Assembly (NCBI GenBank): GCA_008690995.1
Contig: VRMN01000012.1
Location: 355,515 to 419,514 of the forward strand
Length of the DNA stretch: 64,000 bases
Reading direction: 5' to 3'
Origin: Porphyridium purpureum
Taxonomy: Eukaryota; Rhodophyta; Bangiophyceae; Porphyridiales; Porphyridiaceae
Positions 43,669 to 53,613 of this stretch are shown here, piece by piece. The translations under genes and the position numbers were made by a program. Position 1 is the first letter of the stretch; every line of letters starts with the position of its first letter. The notes beneath the pieces are model-generated. The model was not told the origin of the DNA. It did not search any database and saw only the letters and a program-made list of their open reading frames with translations.

Positions 43669-44799
43669 TCACGCCGCCGTGATCTTTGCGTACCCGTACT
43701 CCAACCACTCACAGAGCACGGCAATGTCGCTGGCCTCCACTGTCGCGCCGCACCAGATGCGGAGGCCCGGAGGCGCGTCGCGGTAAGAATTGATGTCGTA
43801 CGCGACGCCTTCCTTTTCCAGCAGCTTGCTCAGCGCCTTGACCTGCTCTGGTGTCGCCTGCGGCAGTACAAAGCACACAGACGTATTTGAGCGCGACGCC
43901 GCGTCCTTGGCAAGGAACTCGATCCAATCGTGCTTGGCCACGAATTCTTCAAACACCTGCAAGTTTTTCTTGGAGCGCTCGATGAGTGCGCTCAGCCCGC
44001 CCACCGAGTCGACCCACTTGAGCGCGTCCAGGTAGTCTTCCACGCACAGCATCGACACGGTGTTGATCACCGAACCTGTAAACAAGGCCGAGTCAATTTG
44101 GCCCTTCTTGCTCATGCGGAAGATCTTTGGTACTGGCCAGGGCGGCGAGTATGTCTCGAGCCTCTCGACAGCGCGCGGGCTCAGGATAATCATTCCATGC
44201 GCGGCCTCGCCGCCCAGTACCTTTTGCCACGAAAAGGTCAGCACGTCAATTTTCGGCCAAGGGATATCCATGGCAAACACCCCTGAGGTTGCGTCGCAGA
44301 TGGTGAGTCCCTGTCGCTCGTCGGAGATCCACGACGCGTCTGACGAGCAGCACACGCCACTGGTGGTGCCGTTCCACGTGAAAATAATGTCGTGATTCGG
44401 GTCTGTTTCATGCAGTGGTGGCAGCACGCCGTACTCGCCGATGAACTCGCGCACGTCGGGCAGCTTCAGCTGGTTCTTCAGATCATCAGCCCAGCCCTTT
44501 CCAAACGACTCCCAGTAACACACGTCGACCGGGCGCGGGCCAAGCATGGTCCACATGGCCATCTCGACTGCGCCCGTGTCTGACGCAGGCACAATTGCGC
44601 ACAGGTACGACTCTGGCACGCCCAGAATCCTCTTCGTGTCATCAATTGCCAGTCGCAGCTTGGCGAGAGCCAGCGGGTGTCGATGCGAACGTCCCAGCGG
44701 CGCATCTGCCAGCGCCTCCAAGCTATACCCAGGCCGCTTCTTACATGGCCCGGACGAAAAACACGCGCTGCTCGGCTTGTTCTTTGGCGCGTCGGCCAT
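43669..44799 (-). CDS. serC: Phosphoserine aminotransferase (class V, Methanosarcina/alphaproteobacterial type)
   Basis: 376 residues from ATG ([25 protein letters not shown]). Start motif [58 protein letters not shown] and the PLP lysine in [16 protein letters not shown] (Lys193) match the distinct serC subfamily of Methanosarcina and alphaproteobacteria rather than the usual bacterial/animal PSAT. Reaction: 3-phosphohydroxypyruvate + glutamate to O-phosphoserine + 2-oxoglutarate, in serine synthesis. No clear organelle presequence, so cytosolic is likely. Upstream lies a CT-rich stretch (44820-44870). The subfamily suggests an origin by transfer or from the mitochondrial ancestor; this is inferred. 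Confidence 0.9.
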   Translation of the reverse strand: MADAPKNKPSSACFSSGPCKKRPGYSLEALADAPLGRSHRHPLALAKLRLAIDDTKRILGVPESYLCAIVPASDTGAVEMAMWTMLGPRPVDVCYWESFGKGWADDLKNQLKLPDVREFIGEYGVLPPLHETDPNHDIIFTWNGTTSGVCCSSDASWISDERQGLTICDATSGVFAMDIPWPKIDVLTFSWQKVLGGEAAHGMIILSPRAVERLETYSPPWPVPKIFRMSKKGQIDSALFTGSVINTVSMLCVEDYLDALKWVDSVGGLSALIERSKKNLQVFEEFVAKHDWIEFLAKDAASRSNTSVCFVLPQATPEQVKALSKLLEKEGVAYDINSYRDAPPGLRIWCGATVEASDIAVLCEWLEYGYAKITAA

Positions 44800-45400
44800 C
44801 TTGCCCTTCGCCAAACCTTTAACTTCTCTCTGCTTCTCTCCACAATCTTCTCTCTCTCTCTCTCCCTTCCGCGCCGCCACTTTTTTTTTGCGCCGCCGCG
44901 CGGCCGCACCGGAAAAATAAAAAAGTAGTTAAACAATGAATTAAATAAAATAATATTCGACGAGAAAATGGTAATTTACAACGCAATGACGTAAACTGTT
45001 TAAACCGTATTGATCTGAACCGTTTACATGTGACGCGTCTGCAGCAGCGTTCGGTGTGGGTGGAGTGGACATGGGCATCCAAGTCGCTGGCTGAAAGGGG
45101 CCAGTGCGAGGCTTGCGAGACTGCTCTGCAGCGTTGCCATGCCTGCGGTGTGCCATTTCGTGGACGCGAGAGGGAGACACGCCGCGCCAGATTTTCTGGC
45201 CTGGATGGAGCGTTTGCCTCGGGAAAGTTTGTGAGGTGCAAACTTGGACTTGCAGCGGACGACGGTACAGATTTCAGTGAAGCAGACCTTACAGGCTTAT
45301 AAAACACGAGGCTTTATGACGCAATGACGCTTTGGCGGGAGCGAAGGAGACTTGTTTCCGCATCACAACATCCGCCCGTTTGTTCGGTAACGACGTTCGG
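44800..45400. other. Intergenic, no supported gene
   Basis: Begins with a CT-rich promoter-like stretch on the minus-strand gene side. AT-rich patch at 44925-45010. No convincing frame. Confidence 0.5.
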
Positions 45401-45823
45401 CTAGTAAACGTGCGACGCGTCCGGGTTGGTGGGACTCACGAAGTCCTTTGTGTAGTAGACGTTCTTGCCGACCTGCCATTTCGGCCTGTTCTTCATGATC
45501 TCGGCCTCCTTTCTCAGGAACTCTTCGCTCTGCACGACAAACTCGACGTCCGACTCGCTCTGCAGGAACGGCGTGATATTCTCACGGATCGCCATGCGTT
45601 CCTTCTTGAGTTTCCGACGCCACTGATTCGTATGCGCCACGTTAATCAGCCCGCCAAACACGACGGCCGCGCCGCCGCCCAGCAGCAACCACGCCATCAT
45701 CGGCGACACCGACTTGGGCACGTTGCGGCGCACATCAATCGGCGCGTACCCGCCCTTCGGCGGCATGTCCTGCCGCACCTCCCGCGGAGGCGGCCGCGGA
45801 ACCCCAACCCCTGCGCTCGACAT
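45401..45823 (-). CDS. NDUFA13: NADH dehydrogenase complex I subunit GRIM-19 / NDUFA13 (B16.6)
   Basis: 140 residues from ATG (MSSAGVGVPRPPPREVRQDMPPKGGYAPIDV). The start QDMPPKGGY..IDVRRNVPK, one membrane segment (MMAWLLLGGGAAVVFGGLINV, about 48-68) and the charged matrix helices (RRKLKKERMAIRENITPFLQ, SEEFLRKEAEIMKNRPKWQVGKNVYYT) are diagnostic. It is an accessory subunit of mitochondrial complex I, inserted in the inner membrane by one helix. Full length for the family. Its ATG is preceded by a strongly CT-rich leader (45826-45930). Confidence 0.95.
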   Translation of the reverse strand: MSSAGVGVPRPPPREVRQDMPPKGGYAPIDVRRNVPKSVSPMMAWLLLGGGAAVVFGGLINVAHTNQWRRKLKKERMAIRENITPFLQSESDVEFVVQSEEFLRKEAEIMKNRPKWQVGKNVYYTKDFVSPTNPDASHVY

Positions 45824-46254
45824 CTCACTCTCTCTCTCTCTCCCTCTCTTTCCCACACACACAAAAAGCCTTTTCCCTCCTTCCTCTTCCCCCGCCTCTT
45901 CCCCTTCTTCTTCTCAGTCTCTTCCCACACTTATTTTCATAAAATCACAAAACATGCCTGAAACATCAGACATCATGCCATTAAAGAACTGGCGTTCTTC
46001 ACTTTCATATAAAAACGCCCGGATTCTAATATAAACATACTGTACTTCAGCTGTACCTGCGCACAACCCCTACAGTACAGTGCTCCGACTCGCCACAGTA
46101 CACGCCGCGCACCGTTTTCACTCGCATTCTTTTGTAATGCTGACAGAAGTATTTATAAACGTGAGTGTTTAGGATAGAAAGGTAATGTGGTAATGTGGGA
46201 GTGGAAGGAAGACGAACAAAGGAAGGAGGAGAATGTGGCGAGCGGGTGGATGGG

Positions 46255-47157
46255 ATGGAAAGGGGGTTGGCTGAGATGGCGAGTGTGTATGGGAGTCAGC
46301 GAGATGGCAGCGGACGCGATGACGGTCGGAACATTGGCGATGTGGAGGTGGACACGCTGGGACTGCCAATTCGTGCCACTTTAACCAATGGGCTGCACGT
46401 TGAGCTGGATTTCTTCAGGCCTGCGCCAGACTCGGATGAGCTGTCTCGCGCATATGAAGAGTTTAATGCCGTGATTGAGGAAGGCACCACGTGGCCCTTT
46501 GAGAATCGGTTTGAAAGCGAGGCACAGTTTCGGTCCTATTTCTGCTCCCACGCGGCGTTTGTGCTGCGCGCAAATTCTGCGATGGCACCTGCTGGTGAGA
46601 TCGTCGGCTTCTTCTACATCAAGCCAAATTATCCCGGTCGATGCGCGCATTTTTGCAATGGCGGGTTCGTGACAGTGCCTGCATTCCGGCGTCAGGGCGC
46701 AGCGATCTTGATGACCACCCATTTCCTCGCACTCGCCAAGACGCTCGGGTACCGCGCGGTGCAATTTAATTTGGTGTTTGCCACCAATCACGCGTCGCAG
46801 TGCTTGTGGCGCAGACTGCGCTTTCGCGAAATAGGCGTGCTTCCGCGTGTGGGCCGCCTCAAGCTGGTGGATCGCGAGAAGCATGACAAGCAGGACCAGG
46901 CGCGCCACCGCTTCAACGCGCGGCGATGGATGTTGGATGGCGATTGCATCTTCCAAGATATCAAGCACAGCCCGAACCCGACCTCGCTGGTCGACGCCAC
47001 CATGTACTACTATGATCTTACACAGCATGATCCCAGCACGTTCAAGCCGCTGGAAATGTGGCAGGTGCGGCTGCAGGGCGCGCGCCGACTGGTAGCTCGC
47101 CACGCGCTCGCGGCAGTGTGCGTGTCGCTCTTGCTCATGTGCAGGCTCAGATCGTGA
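46255..47157 (+). CDS. GNAT-family N-acetyltransferase with C-terminal membrane tail
   Basis: 300 residues from the first in-frame ATG at 46255; ATG at 46276 (MASVYGSQRDG) is an alternative. The GNAT core includes VGFFYIKPNYPGRCAHFCNGGFVTVPAFRRQGAA (described in two parts: beta strands, then the acetyl-CoA loop RRQGAA), LALAKTLGYRAVQFNLVFATNHASQCLWRRLRF and REIGVLPRVGRLK. The pattern is closest to fungal Mpr1/YjgM-type GNATs. The last ~20 residues (ARHALAAVCVSLLLMCRLRS) form a hydrophobic tail, so the enzyme may be tail-anchored. Substrate unknown. It converges with PDH E1 alpha, 43 bp between stops. Confidence 0.8.
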   Translation: MERGLAEMASVYGSQRDGSGRDDGRNIGDVEVDTLGLPIRATLTNGLHVELDFFRPAPDSDELSRAYEEFNAVIEEGTTWPFENRFESEAQFRSYFCSHAAFVLRANSAMAPAGEIVGFFYIKPNYPGRCAHFCNGGFVTVPAFRRQGAAILMTTHFLALAKTLGYRAVQFNLVFATNHASQCLWRRLRFREIGVLPRVGRLKLVDREKHDKQDQARHRFNARRWMLDGDCIFQDIKHSPNPTSLVDATMYYYDLTQHDPSTFKPLEMWQVRLQGARRLVARHALAAVCVSLLLMCRLRS

Positions 47158-47200
47158 CGGCCAGTGCGTACGCCAAGAAAAGTTCGCACCCTTTTATATG

Positions 47201-48400
47201 TTAAGGAATGTATCCGTTGTACGCATTGGTGCCTCGAATAGGTGCCTTTTCGACGTACACGTTGGTGTACATATCTTTGACTTCCGGCTCTGGGTCCGTT
47301 TTGGCAAGCTTGACGGCCTCGTCCACTTCCTTCTTGATCTTCTTCTCCAGCGCCTTGACTTCCTCCACGCCCATCCACCCTTCGTCGATCATGCGCGACT
47401 TGACGCGGTCGATCGGGTCGCGGCTTTTGCGAATGTCGCTGATCTCGTCGCGCGAGCGGTAGGTAATGCCCGGGTCAGACATGGAATGTCCATGGTAGCG
47501 ATAGGTGTCCATTTCCATGTACAGCGGCCCGTGCTCCAACACAAACTTTTTCGCGTACGCCATGCCCTCGCGCACGGCGAGCACATCCATGCCGTCCACT
47601 TTCATACCTGGGATGAACGAACCGCGCTTGTAGAAATCCGCACCCGAGCCGGAGGCGCGAGAGGTCGACGTGCCCATGCCATACTTGTTGTTCTCGCACA
47701 AGAAAATGCACGGCAGCTTCCACAGACTCGCCATGTTGATCGCCTCGGCCAGCTGGCCCTGATTCGCGGCGCCATCGCCAAACATGGTCACGGCGATGTT
47801 TGGCTTTTCGTAATACTTGAGTGCGAACGCCAGACCGGCGCCTAGCGGGGTCTGCGCGCCCACAATTCCCTGGCCGCCAAAGTACCCATTCTCCGTCGCG
47901 TACATGTGCATGCTTCCGCCACGGCCCTTTTGCATACCGGTCGTGCGCCCCGTCAGCTCGGCCAGCACCGAGTGCACCGTGCCTCCCCGCGACAAGGCCT
48001 GGCAATGATTCCTGTATGAAGTAATCAGCAGATCCTGATAAGTCAGCGCAGCGTCCATGCCCACTACGACGGCTTCCTGTCCGTCGTACAAATGACAAAA
48101 GCCGCGGATGGCCTGTCCCTTGTACAAGACATCCGCCGAGATCTCCATTCGCCGCATGCGCAACATCATCGTGAAATACTGCAGAAGGTCCTCCTTATTT
48201 GCCTCGCACTCTGGCGCGGGCACATCCATCATATACCCCTGGTGCGGCGTGAACGTGAACTTGCTCGACGGCACATCGCCGCCCTGCGCCGCGCCATCCA
48301 GCCGCATCGCCGTCCCCGCCACCCCACGCACATACCCACCCGCATTTAACCCAACACCACGCACCACGCGCGCGCGGCGCCACACCCCAATCCCCAACAT
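47201..48400 (-). CDS. PDHA: Pyruvate dehydrogenase E1 component, alpha subunit, mitochondrial
   Basis: 399 residues from ATG (MLGIGVWRRARVVRGVGLNAGG, an Arg-rich mitochondrial presequence). The thiamine-diphosphate motif is GDGAANQGQLAEAINMASLW..CENN. Other family marks are GFCHLYDGQEAVVVG, YRNHCQALSRGG, KGRGGSMHMY, YGMGTSTSRAS and the phosphorylation loop YRYHGHSMSDPGITYRSRDE. With E1 beta it decarboxylates pyruvate to feed the E2 lipoyl arm in the mitochondrial matrix. The mitochondrial (not plastid) type is favoured by the loop with HGHSMSDPG and the presequence. Full length. Confidence 0.96.
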   Translation of the reverse strand: MLGIGVWRRARVVRGVGLNAGGYVRGVAGTAMRLDGAAQGGDVPSSKFTFTPHQGYMMDVPAPECEANKEDLLQYFTMMLRMRRMEISADVLYKGQAIRGFCHLYDGQEAVVVGMDAALTYQDLLITSYRNHCQALSRGGTVHSVLAELTGRTTGMQKGRGGSMHMYATENGYFGGQGIVGAQTPLGAGLAFALKYYEKPNIAVTMFGDGAANQGQLAEAINMASLWKLPCIFLCENNKYGMGTSTSRASGSGADFYKRGSFIPGMKVDGMDVLAVREGMAYAKKFVLEHGPLYMEMDTYRYHGHSMSDPGITYRSRDEISDIRKSRDPIDRVKSRMIDEGWMGVEEVKALEKKIKKEVDEAVKLAKTDPEPEVKDMYTNVYVEKAPIRGTNAYNGYIP

Positions 48401-48959
48401 CCTGCACACACAAAGACACACACACACAAACACACCCTTGCTTCCTACCTTTACCGCCCCTTCGCCCACTCGCTCGCCTTCTCTTCCTTCCTTCAAACTC
48501 GACTCGGGCTAGGGTTATTCCATCTTTACCACGCGCATTACCTCTCTCTACTAAAAACATACGTAAGTCAAACGTAGTACATTTGCCATTACAAATGAAT
48601 GCAATGACTGCCCAACGGCCATCGCGAAGGCGTAGTGTACAGTTTGTCGGTACAGCACAGCGTCCCGTCGTTTTGCAGCCACTCAAAAGACCGCGTCACG
48701 CATTACATCTCTACTAAAACAGGGGATTTTTACATGCTAGACACACTCCGCATTCCAATATCATTTTGCTATACATGTGACGTCAGGGCCAAAGCCGTAC
48801 GTTTCCTGCGTAGCGCTACGCATTACAAGATTATCATCAAACGCGGGATTAGTTCAGAGTTATTGAAGACATTGCAAACGAATGCGAAAGTACAGCAATG
48901 GTTTGGGAACAGAAAATAAAATGGAGGTATATGATATTTAATTTTGCCCTCCACTTTCA
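48401..48959. other. PDH promoter region and spacer before 5S rRNA
   Basis: CA-rich leader at 48410-48440 (minus-strand gene side), telo-box-like CTAGGGTTA at 48511, GTACAG motifs near 48637 and 48651. From about 48700 the sequence is AT-rich. No gene is supported. Confidence 0.5.
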
Positions 48960-49080
48960 ACCTGCGCTCATAGCAGCTGGACATGCGCCCCTTCCCATCT
49001 CGCACAGGGAAGCTAAGTCCGCTAGCGCCCGGGTAGTACTGAGGTGAGGGATCACTCGGGAATTCCGGGTGGCGCAGGTA
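48960..49080 (+). rRNA. 5S ribosomal RNA, copy 1
   Basis: About 120 nt. 5' ACCTGCGC pairs with 3' GCGCAGGT to close helix I. Internal landmarks match eukaryotic 5S: CCCATCTCGCACAGGGAAGCTAAG (read as two motifs: loop B/C side, and AAGCTAAG of the A-box), GGGTAGTACTGAGGTGAGGGATCAC and GGGAATTCCGGGTG. A CTCTTTTGC run follows 6 nt after the 3' end and can serve as a Pol III terminator. Transcribed by RNA polymerase III; part of the large ribosomal subunit. Confidence 0.93.
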
Positions 49081-51099
49081 ATCTCTTTTGCTCCTCTCTC
49101 TTTTTTTGCCTGCCTTTACTTACGACGTGGTGTGGATCTTTTGGCTGAGCTCTGGCCCAGTTCCCCCGCTGATGATCTTCTAACGATCACCGCGGCGTTG
49201 CGGGCCTTTTGGCTTGGTTCAAACTGTGAAAGAGGGGAAAATATAATCTTCGCCGGACCGCCATAGAGCTCGTGACCAGATAGTCCTCGGCCGCGCAGTT
49301 TCGCCCCGCGTTCTGGAAGTTGTCTTCCGGAATGCACTCCCAAGTACATTGCGACATGAGCCTTACAATTCACGCGCCAAAACAAGGAGTTAAAAGTTCC
49401 GACCACGTGGAAGAATTTGTCGCATCGTGCTCGTTTGCGTTTCAACTTCATCGCCCTTGAGAAATGTTTATTCCGCCCCTGGTTGCCGGCACCTTCGACG
49501 CCTGTCGCCTAGTTTGCGGCACATGCTTCCCCAGGCGTTTATGTGAACTTGCTTTTGTGCTTGCGCTTCTGTGTGTGCTGTGGAGAAACACATCGATGGA
49601 CCCTGTGCCTTCTCATCGAGGCCTTTCGGCCTTGCGGCGTTTCCTCTTTCATCTCCCTTCTAAGGATCGAAGAGACACCTTGGGTGCAGACCTAGAGGTA
49701 CGGCGCTTTAGAATAATGTACCTGTGTGCCTTGTTTTCTCGCCCGAATCGTAGCCAAATAACATCAGACGCAAAAGACGAGAACAAGAAAGAACAAAACA
49801 TCAGACGGTCACAGAGCAGCAAATCCCACGTCTAGCGGGACTACAGGTTGCTCTTCCCGTCGGCGGCCGCAGGACCGATCTCGACAGGGGCAAAGAGATG
49901 TAACCCTTATTGAGGGCAAATTATCATACAACCCCTCCACGCTATCCCTCGGTGCTCTGGTACACAAACTCTGCAAACCCACTACGCTTTCTAACGATCG
50001 CTCTCACCTGTTCTTCCATTTTACTCTTCCTTTTACCTCTTCCTTGCTATCTGGAAAAGTCAAACGACCTGGCGGCCTGCCGCTCCTTTTATTGCCAGAG
50101 TCGGCTTGAGGAAATCAACAACCCAGAAAAAGAGAAGCGGAAGAAGCCTCCGCTGGCTCGGAGCAGTCCACATCAAATGGTTCAAATTTACCAGCTGTCA
50201 AGCTTCCAGCTTCCGAATCGTGAGGGTGGCTTTATGTCTACCGCTTCCACGCCAGTCATCTAAAAAATATTCGCTCCCATTTCCCCGTGCAACACATCCG
50301 CCATTTCCACAGCCTTTACCGCATCCTCCTTGGCTCTTTCCAGTCTGCTGATTGTTGTTTTTCACTTTAAGGTGCTGGAGACGCATGCCCGTGGGGAGCA
50401 GGAACCACCTGGCGGCTGGCTGGCACTCATAAAGCCGCTTTTCGACTACGTGGCTTTGACTTCGTTCTGTAGAACGTTCGGAAAAAAGTCTGACCTTTTG
50501 TTGAACTTTCGTTTTGTTCCGCGTTGGCGACAGCAAGGACGACAGGATAAGTATTGCGCGGGGCCTGTGCGGTCCCCCAGAAGTTTTCAGAAACGATAGA
50601 AGTAGAGGGTACGAGGAAAGGGCACAGAGCATAAAGAAGGGAGTATCCGTTTGGTATCCGGATTCTCAGCGCGGCTGTTGGAAAGCGTGAGGTCCATTGC
50701 TTAGCCTGTGTAGCAGAGCCAGCAGTTTATTGAGTCTGCGGGTTTAAGTGCCCTGAAAGCATTGACGTCACACGGCGGCTTTATCCTTTACGAAAGCCTG
50801 TGCCTGTTAGGACTGGTGCTGTCTGCGCCGACGCGAAAGACAATAGCAGTGGCCCTACACGTTGGATTTTCCACGCCCCGGGCTTTCGTGGTCTGTGTGT
50901 GTCGGTGTTCTCTGAACCGGTTTCGACGTGGTTTCTTGTGTGAATGGACATCCAATCGAATTCATTCCAGCCTGTACTCGTTCTTGTCATCCTCAAGCAC
51001 ACGCAGTGTAAAGCAAAATCCAGATCGATTTACATAGACGATTTTCCACGAATTTATTATACACATGTATATATAATTTAATTTTGCCTTTCCCTCTCA
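49081..51099. other. Spacer between the two 5S rRNA genes
   Basis: About 2 kb with no supported protein gene. Frames of 70-140 codons are present but compositionally unconvincing. Some tracts are pyrimidine-rich. No rDNA other than 5S was seen. Confidence 0.5.
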
Positions 51100-51220
51100 A
51101 CCTGCGCTCATAGCAGCTGGACATGCGCCCCTTCCCATCTCGCACAGGGAAGCTAAGTCCGCTAGCGCCCGGGTAGTACTGAGGTGAGGGATCACTCGGG
51201 AATTCCGGGTGGCGCAGGTA
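51100..51220 (+). rRNA. 5S ribosomal RNA, copy 2
   Basis: Same 120-nt sequence as the copy at 48960, same strand, 2140 bp downstream. Flanking identity is limited to an upstream TTTAATTTTGCC element (about 20-30 bp before the RNA) and the first ~14 nt downstream, including TTTT. Confidence 0.93.
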
Positions 51221-51806
51221 ATCTCTTTTGCTTCTCGCTCCTTTTTGTTACGTGCCTGCTTGCTTCTTTCCATCCCTCCGTCACTTTGCGTCCGACTCTT
51301 ACGCCGCTACCATCAGCGCCACTGTCACCGCCGGCAAAATTGTCTCGTCGTCCTCTTCTGGCAGGGCAACGTTCGCTGTGTGCATTGGGGTGTGGCTCTC
51401 TGCTTGCGTCGCGCGTAGCAAGTCTGGTTCTCACACATTCGGGTCATATTGCGTGGCGCGTTTTTTTTTGCTCTATCTGCGTGCCAGCCTGCGTGCCTTC
51501 GTGCCTGCTTGTCTCTGGCTCGCCGGCTGCCTCGTGTTAATCCCGCTCTCATTCGGTACCGGGAGGTCGCGGTTGTGGCTCTGGTCATGCGCTGCTGAGA
51601 CTTGGTAGGGTGCGGACACAGACCAAGTAAGACCGACCAGGCTCGGTTGAGGGCGACGTCGAACTTGTTCGAGGAGAACGTTGTCTTGAATATTGCGCTG
51701 CGTCTGTCCTCGTTCTCAACCAGCACAGGCTCTGGTCGGTTCAAGTTCTGAAGACTGTCAGGTGGTTTGAACAACAGGCAGCGACCCAGTGCGGACACAA
51801 GCCGCC
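51221..51806. other. Spacer between 5S copy 2 and the TMEM205-like gene
   Basis: Pyrimidine-rich, no supported gene; the last part presumably is the promoter and 5' UTR of the gene at 51807. Confidence 0.45.
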
Positions 51807-52271
51807 ATGGAAAAACTGGTGGGCGCCGGGATGATCCTGTGGACCGGCGTCATGGTGGGCGTCGAGTTCATGGACGCGCCAGTAAAGTTCCAGGCGCCGG
51901 CGTTGCAGGAGCAGCGGTGGGTAGCGATGCAGGTCGGCTCGGTGCTGTTTCGCCATTTCCAAAAGGTGGAGCGCGTGTTTGTCGCGTTGGGAACGGCCGG
52001 AATGGCCTTGGTGTCGATGAATACTGGGCGCAACCGTCTGCCTCGGCTCGCGTCGTTCGGACTGGTGCTCGCATCCGTCGCGCTGAATCACGCGTGGGTC
52101 GCGCCGCGCTTGTACGACGTGATGCAGTACGGCATTGACCGGCGCATCTTGAAGAAGAGCGATGTGCCGCAGGAGCTGCGCGATAAGAGTGCCTCGTTGC
52201 ACGCTTGGTACGCGGCCTTGGAGCTTGCCAAGATGTGTGGCTTGGTCGGATGCGCGGCCGCGCTGCTGTAG
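51807..52271 (+). CDS. Small four-helix membrane protein, TMEM205/DUF4149-like
   Basis: 154 residues from ATG (MEKLVGAGMILWTGVMVGVEFMDAPVKF, the family-like G..LW.G...G..f..aPv.F). Hydrophobic segments at about 3-22, 57-74 (VFVALGTAGMALVSM), 83-103 (ASFGLVLASVALNHAWVAP) and 134-154 (WYAALELAKMCGLVGCAAALL). Layout and start fit the TMEM205/DUF4149 group, whose role is unclear. No presequence. Its stop is 75 bp from the convergent gene at 52347. Confidence 0.72.
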   Translation: MEKLVGAGMILWTGVMVGVEFMDAPVKFQAPALQEQRWVAMQVGSVLFRHFQKVERVFVALGTAGMALVSMNTGRNRLPRLASFGLVLASVALNHAWVAPRLYDVMQYGIDRRILKKSDVPQELRDKSASLHAWYAALELAKMCGLVGCAAALL

Positions 52272-52346
52272 CGGGGACGAGGAGCACAAACACATCTCAA
52301 AAGTTGTTTAGCAAAAGTTATCTAGAAAAAATTCCAACCAGATTCA

Positions 52347-53613
52347 TTAATGTGCGACGGCCGTGGCTGGATCCTCCGCAGCCTCGACCACGCCGCTCTG
52401 CTGGACCAGCTCCTGGTCCACCTCGGTGCCGTCCACCCACTCCCACTCCTTCTCAAAGTGGTCGTCCACTTCGGCCTTGTAGAATTCAGGCACGAGCTCG
52501 CCAGTCTCATTCTCGCCTTGCAGCATGTCCACCACGACCCTTTTGCTTCGCTCGTTCACCTCGCGCACCAGCGCCGCGTGGTGCTCCTCAAAGTGCTGCA
52601 CCTTGACGAGGTACTCCTTCTTTCTCTTCTTCTTATCGATGTGCTTTTTCTCAAAAAATTTGCGCTGGCCGGGATCCTTGAGCCACTTGACGGCCATCAC
52701 GGCGTAGCACTCGTCCGTGCCGTTGAACCAGGCCGCAAAGATCTCCTCCTCCATGGCGTCCTTCTCGCTGACAGGAACGTACTTTTCGATCAGGTCGGGA
52801 AGCAGCTTCAGTTCCAGCGTGAGATAGCTCAGCAGCGCGGACACGGCCTTGTTGATTTTCTCGCGCAGCAGGCGCAGCGCCTCGGACGGTGGAAGGTACA
52901 CGAGCTCGCTGTCAAACGTGACGCGCAGCGTTTGCAGCATGCGGCCAATCTCCGACTTGGACTTGGTGCGCTCCTTCCTGCTGAGCGGGCCGTTGATGGT
53001 GACCCGCTTGGCGAGTCGCGCGTACCAGACGGGCTCCTCGATGAAAAAGTACGACACAATGAAGCTCGACGTCACTTCCCAGTGGTCGAAGAACAATTCA
53101 ATGTCCTCCATTTCGACGTCGACAAACATGCGGTCAAGCGCGGACAGCAGTGTAGGTATCTGCGTAGGAGTCGTCGCGCAGCGCGTTTTGCGACATGGCG
53201 AACAGGTCGATGTTCCACTTCCCGCCGTATGGCGTCGCCAGCAGCGCCGGCGCAGAAAATGTCGCGGCGCGCTGTTGCGCAATCTTGGCGTACGCCGTCC
53301 TGTTCCCGGTTTGGGCTTCAGCGGCGTTCTCTCGCTGCCCGCAGCACCAGCCAGACTGGCAGCTTTTTGCCTGATCCGCTGGCCGAGCGGCACGCCCGAA
53401 TCGCTGGCGCGGCGTCCGTTTGCAGCAAACAGGTTTCGCGCTTCGCTGCCGCGGGATCGATCGTCGATGCGTTTGTGCCCGAGCTGGACAGCGAGCCCCG
53501 CTTGGCGGCGCGTCGGCTGAATCGGCACGAAAGCTCGGACTGTCGCCGCTGCTTGAACGAGACCGAGCTGTCTCATATGACCTCGGCGTCGGTGGCCCTG
53601 TATCAGCTTCTTC
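52347..53613 (-). CDS. Helical protein resembling a hemerythrin-type bundle without iron ligands; frame disrupted
   Basis: The 3' part (53159..52347) is one clear frame: IPTLLSALDRMFVDVEMEDIELFFDHW..., then SFIVSYFFIEEPVWY, INKAVSALLSYLTLELKLLPDLIEKYVPVSEKDAMEEEIF and a charged coiled-coil-like tail. Upstream, coding character continues in another frame (about 53613..53134: ...TPYGGKWNIDLFAMSQNALRDDSYADTYT), so a +1 change or an intron acceptor (ACGCAG|ATA at 53160) is needed near 53140-53159. The helical spacing, with E..LLPDL..KYV...EKD, resembles the hemerythrin domains of the ligase at 10197, but the HxxxE His ligands are absent. No ATG start was found upstream, where further frame changes occur around 53600-53680. 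Family assignment is tentative. Confidence 0.5.

Noticed and set aside
48635-48919. 94-codon frame just before 5S copy 1
   Set aside because: No domain, AT-rich chance frame; does not recur at 5S copy 2.
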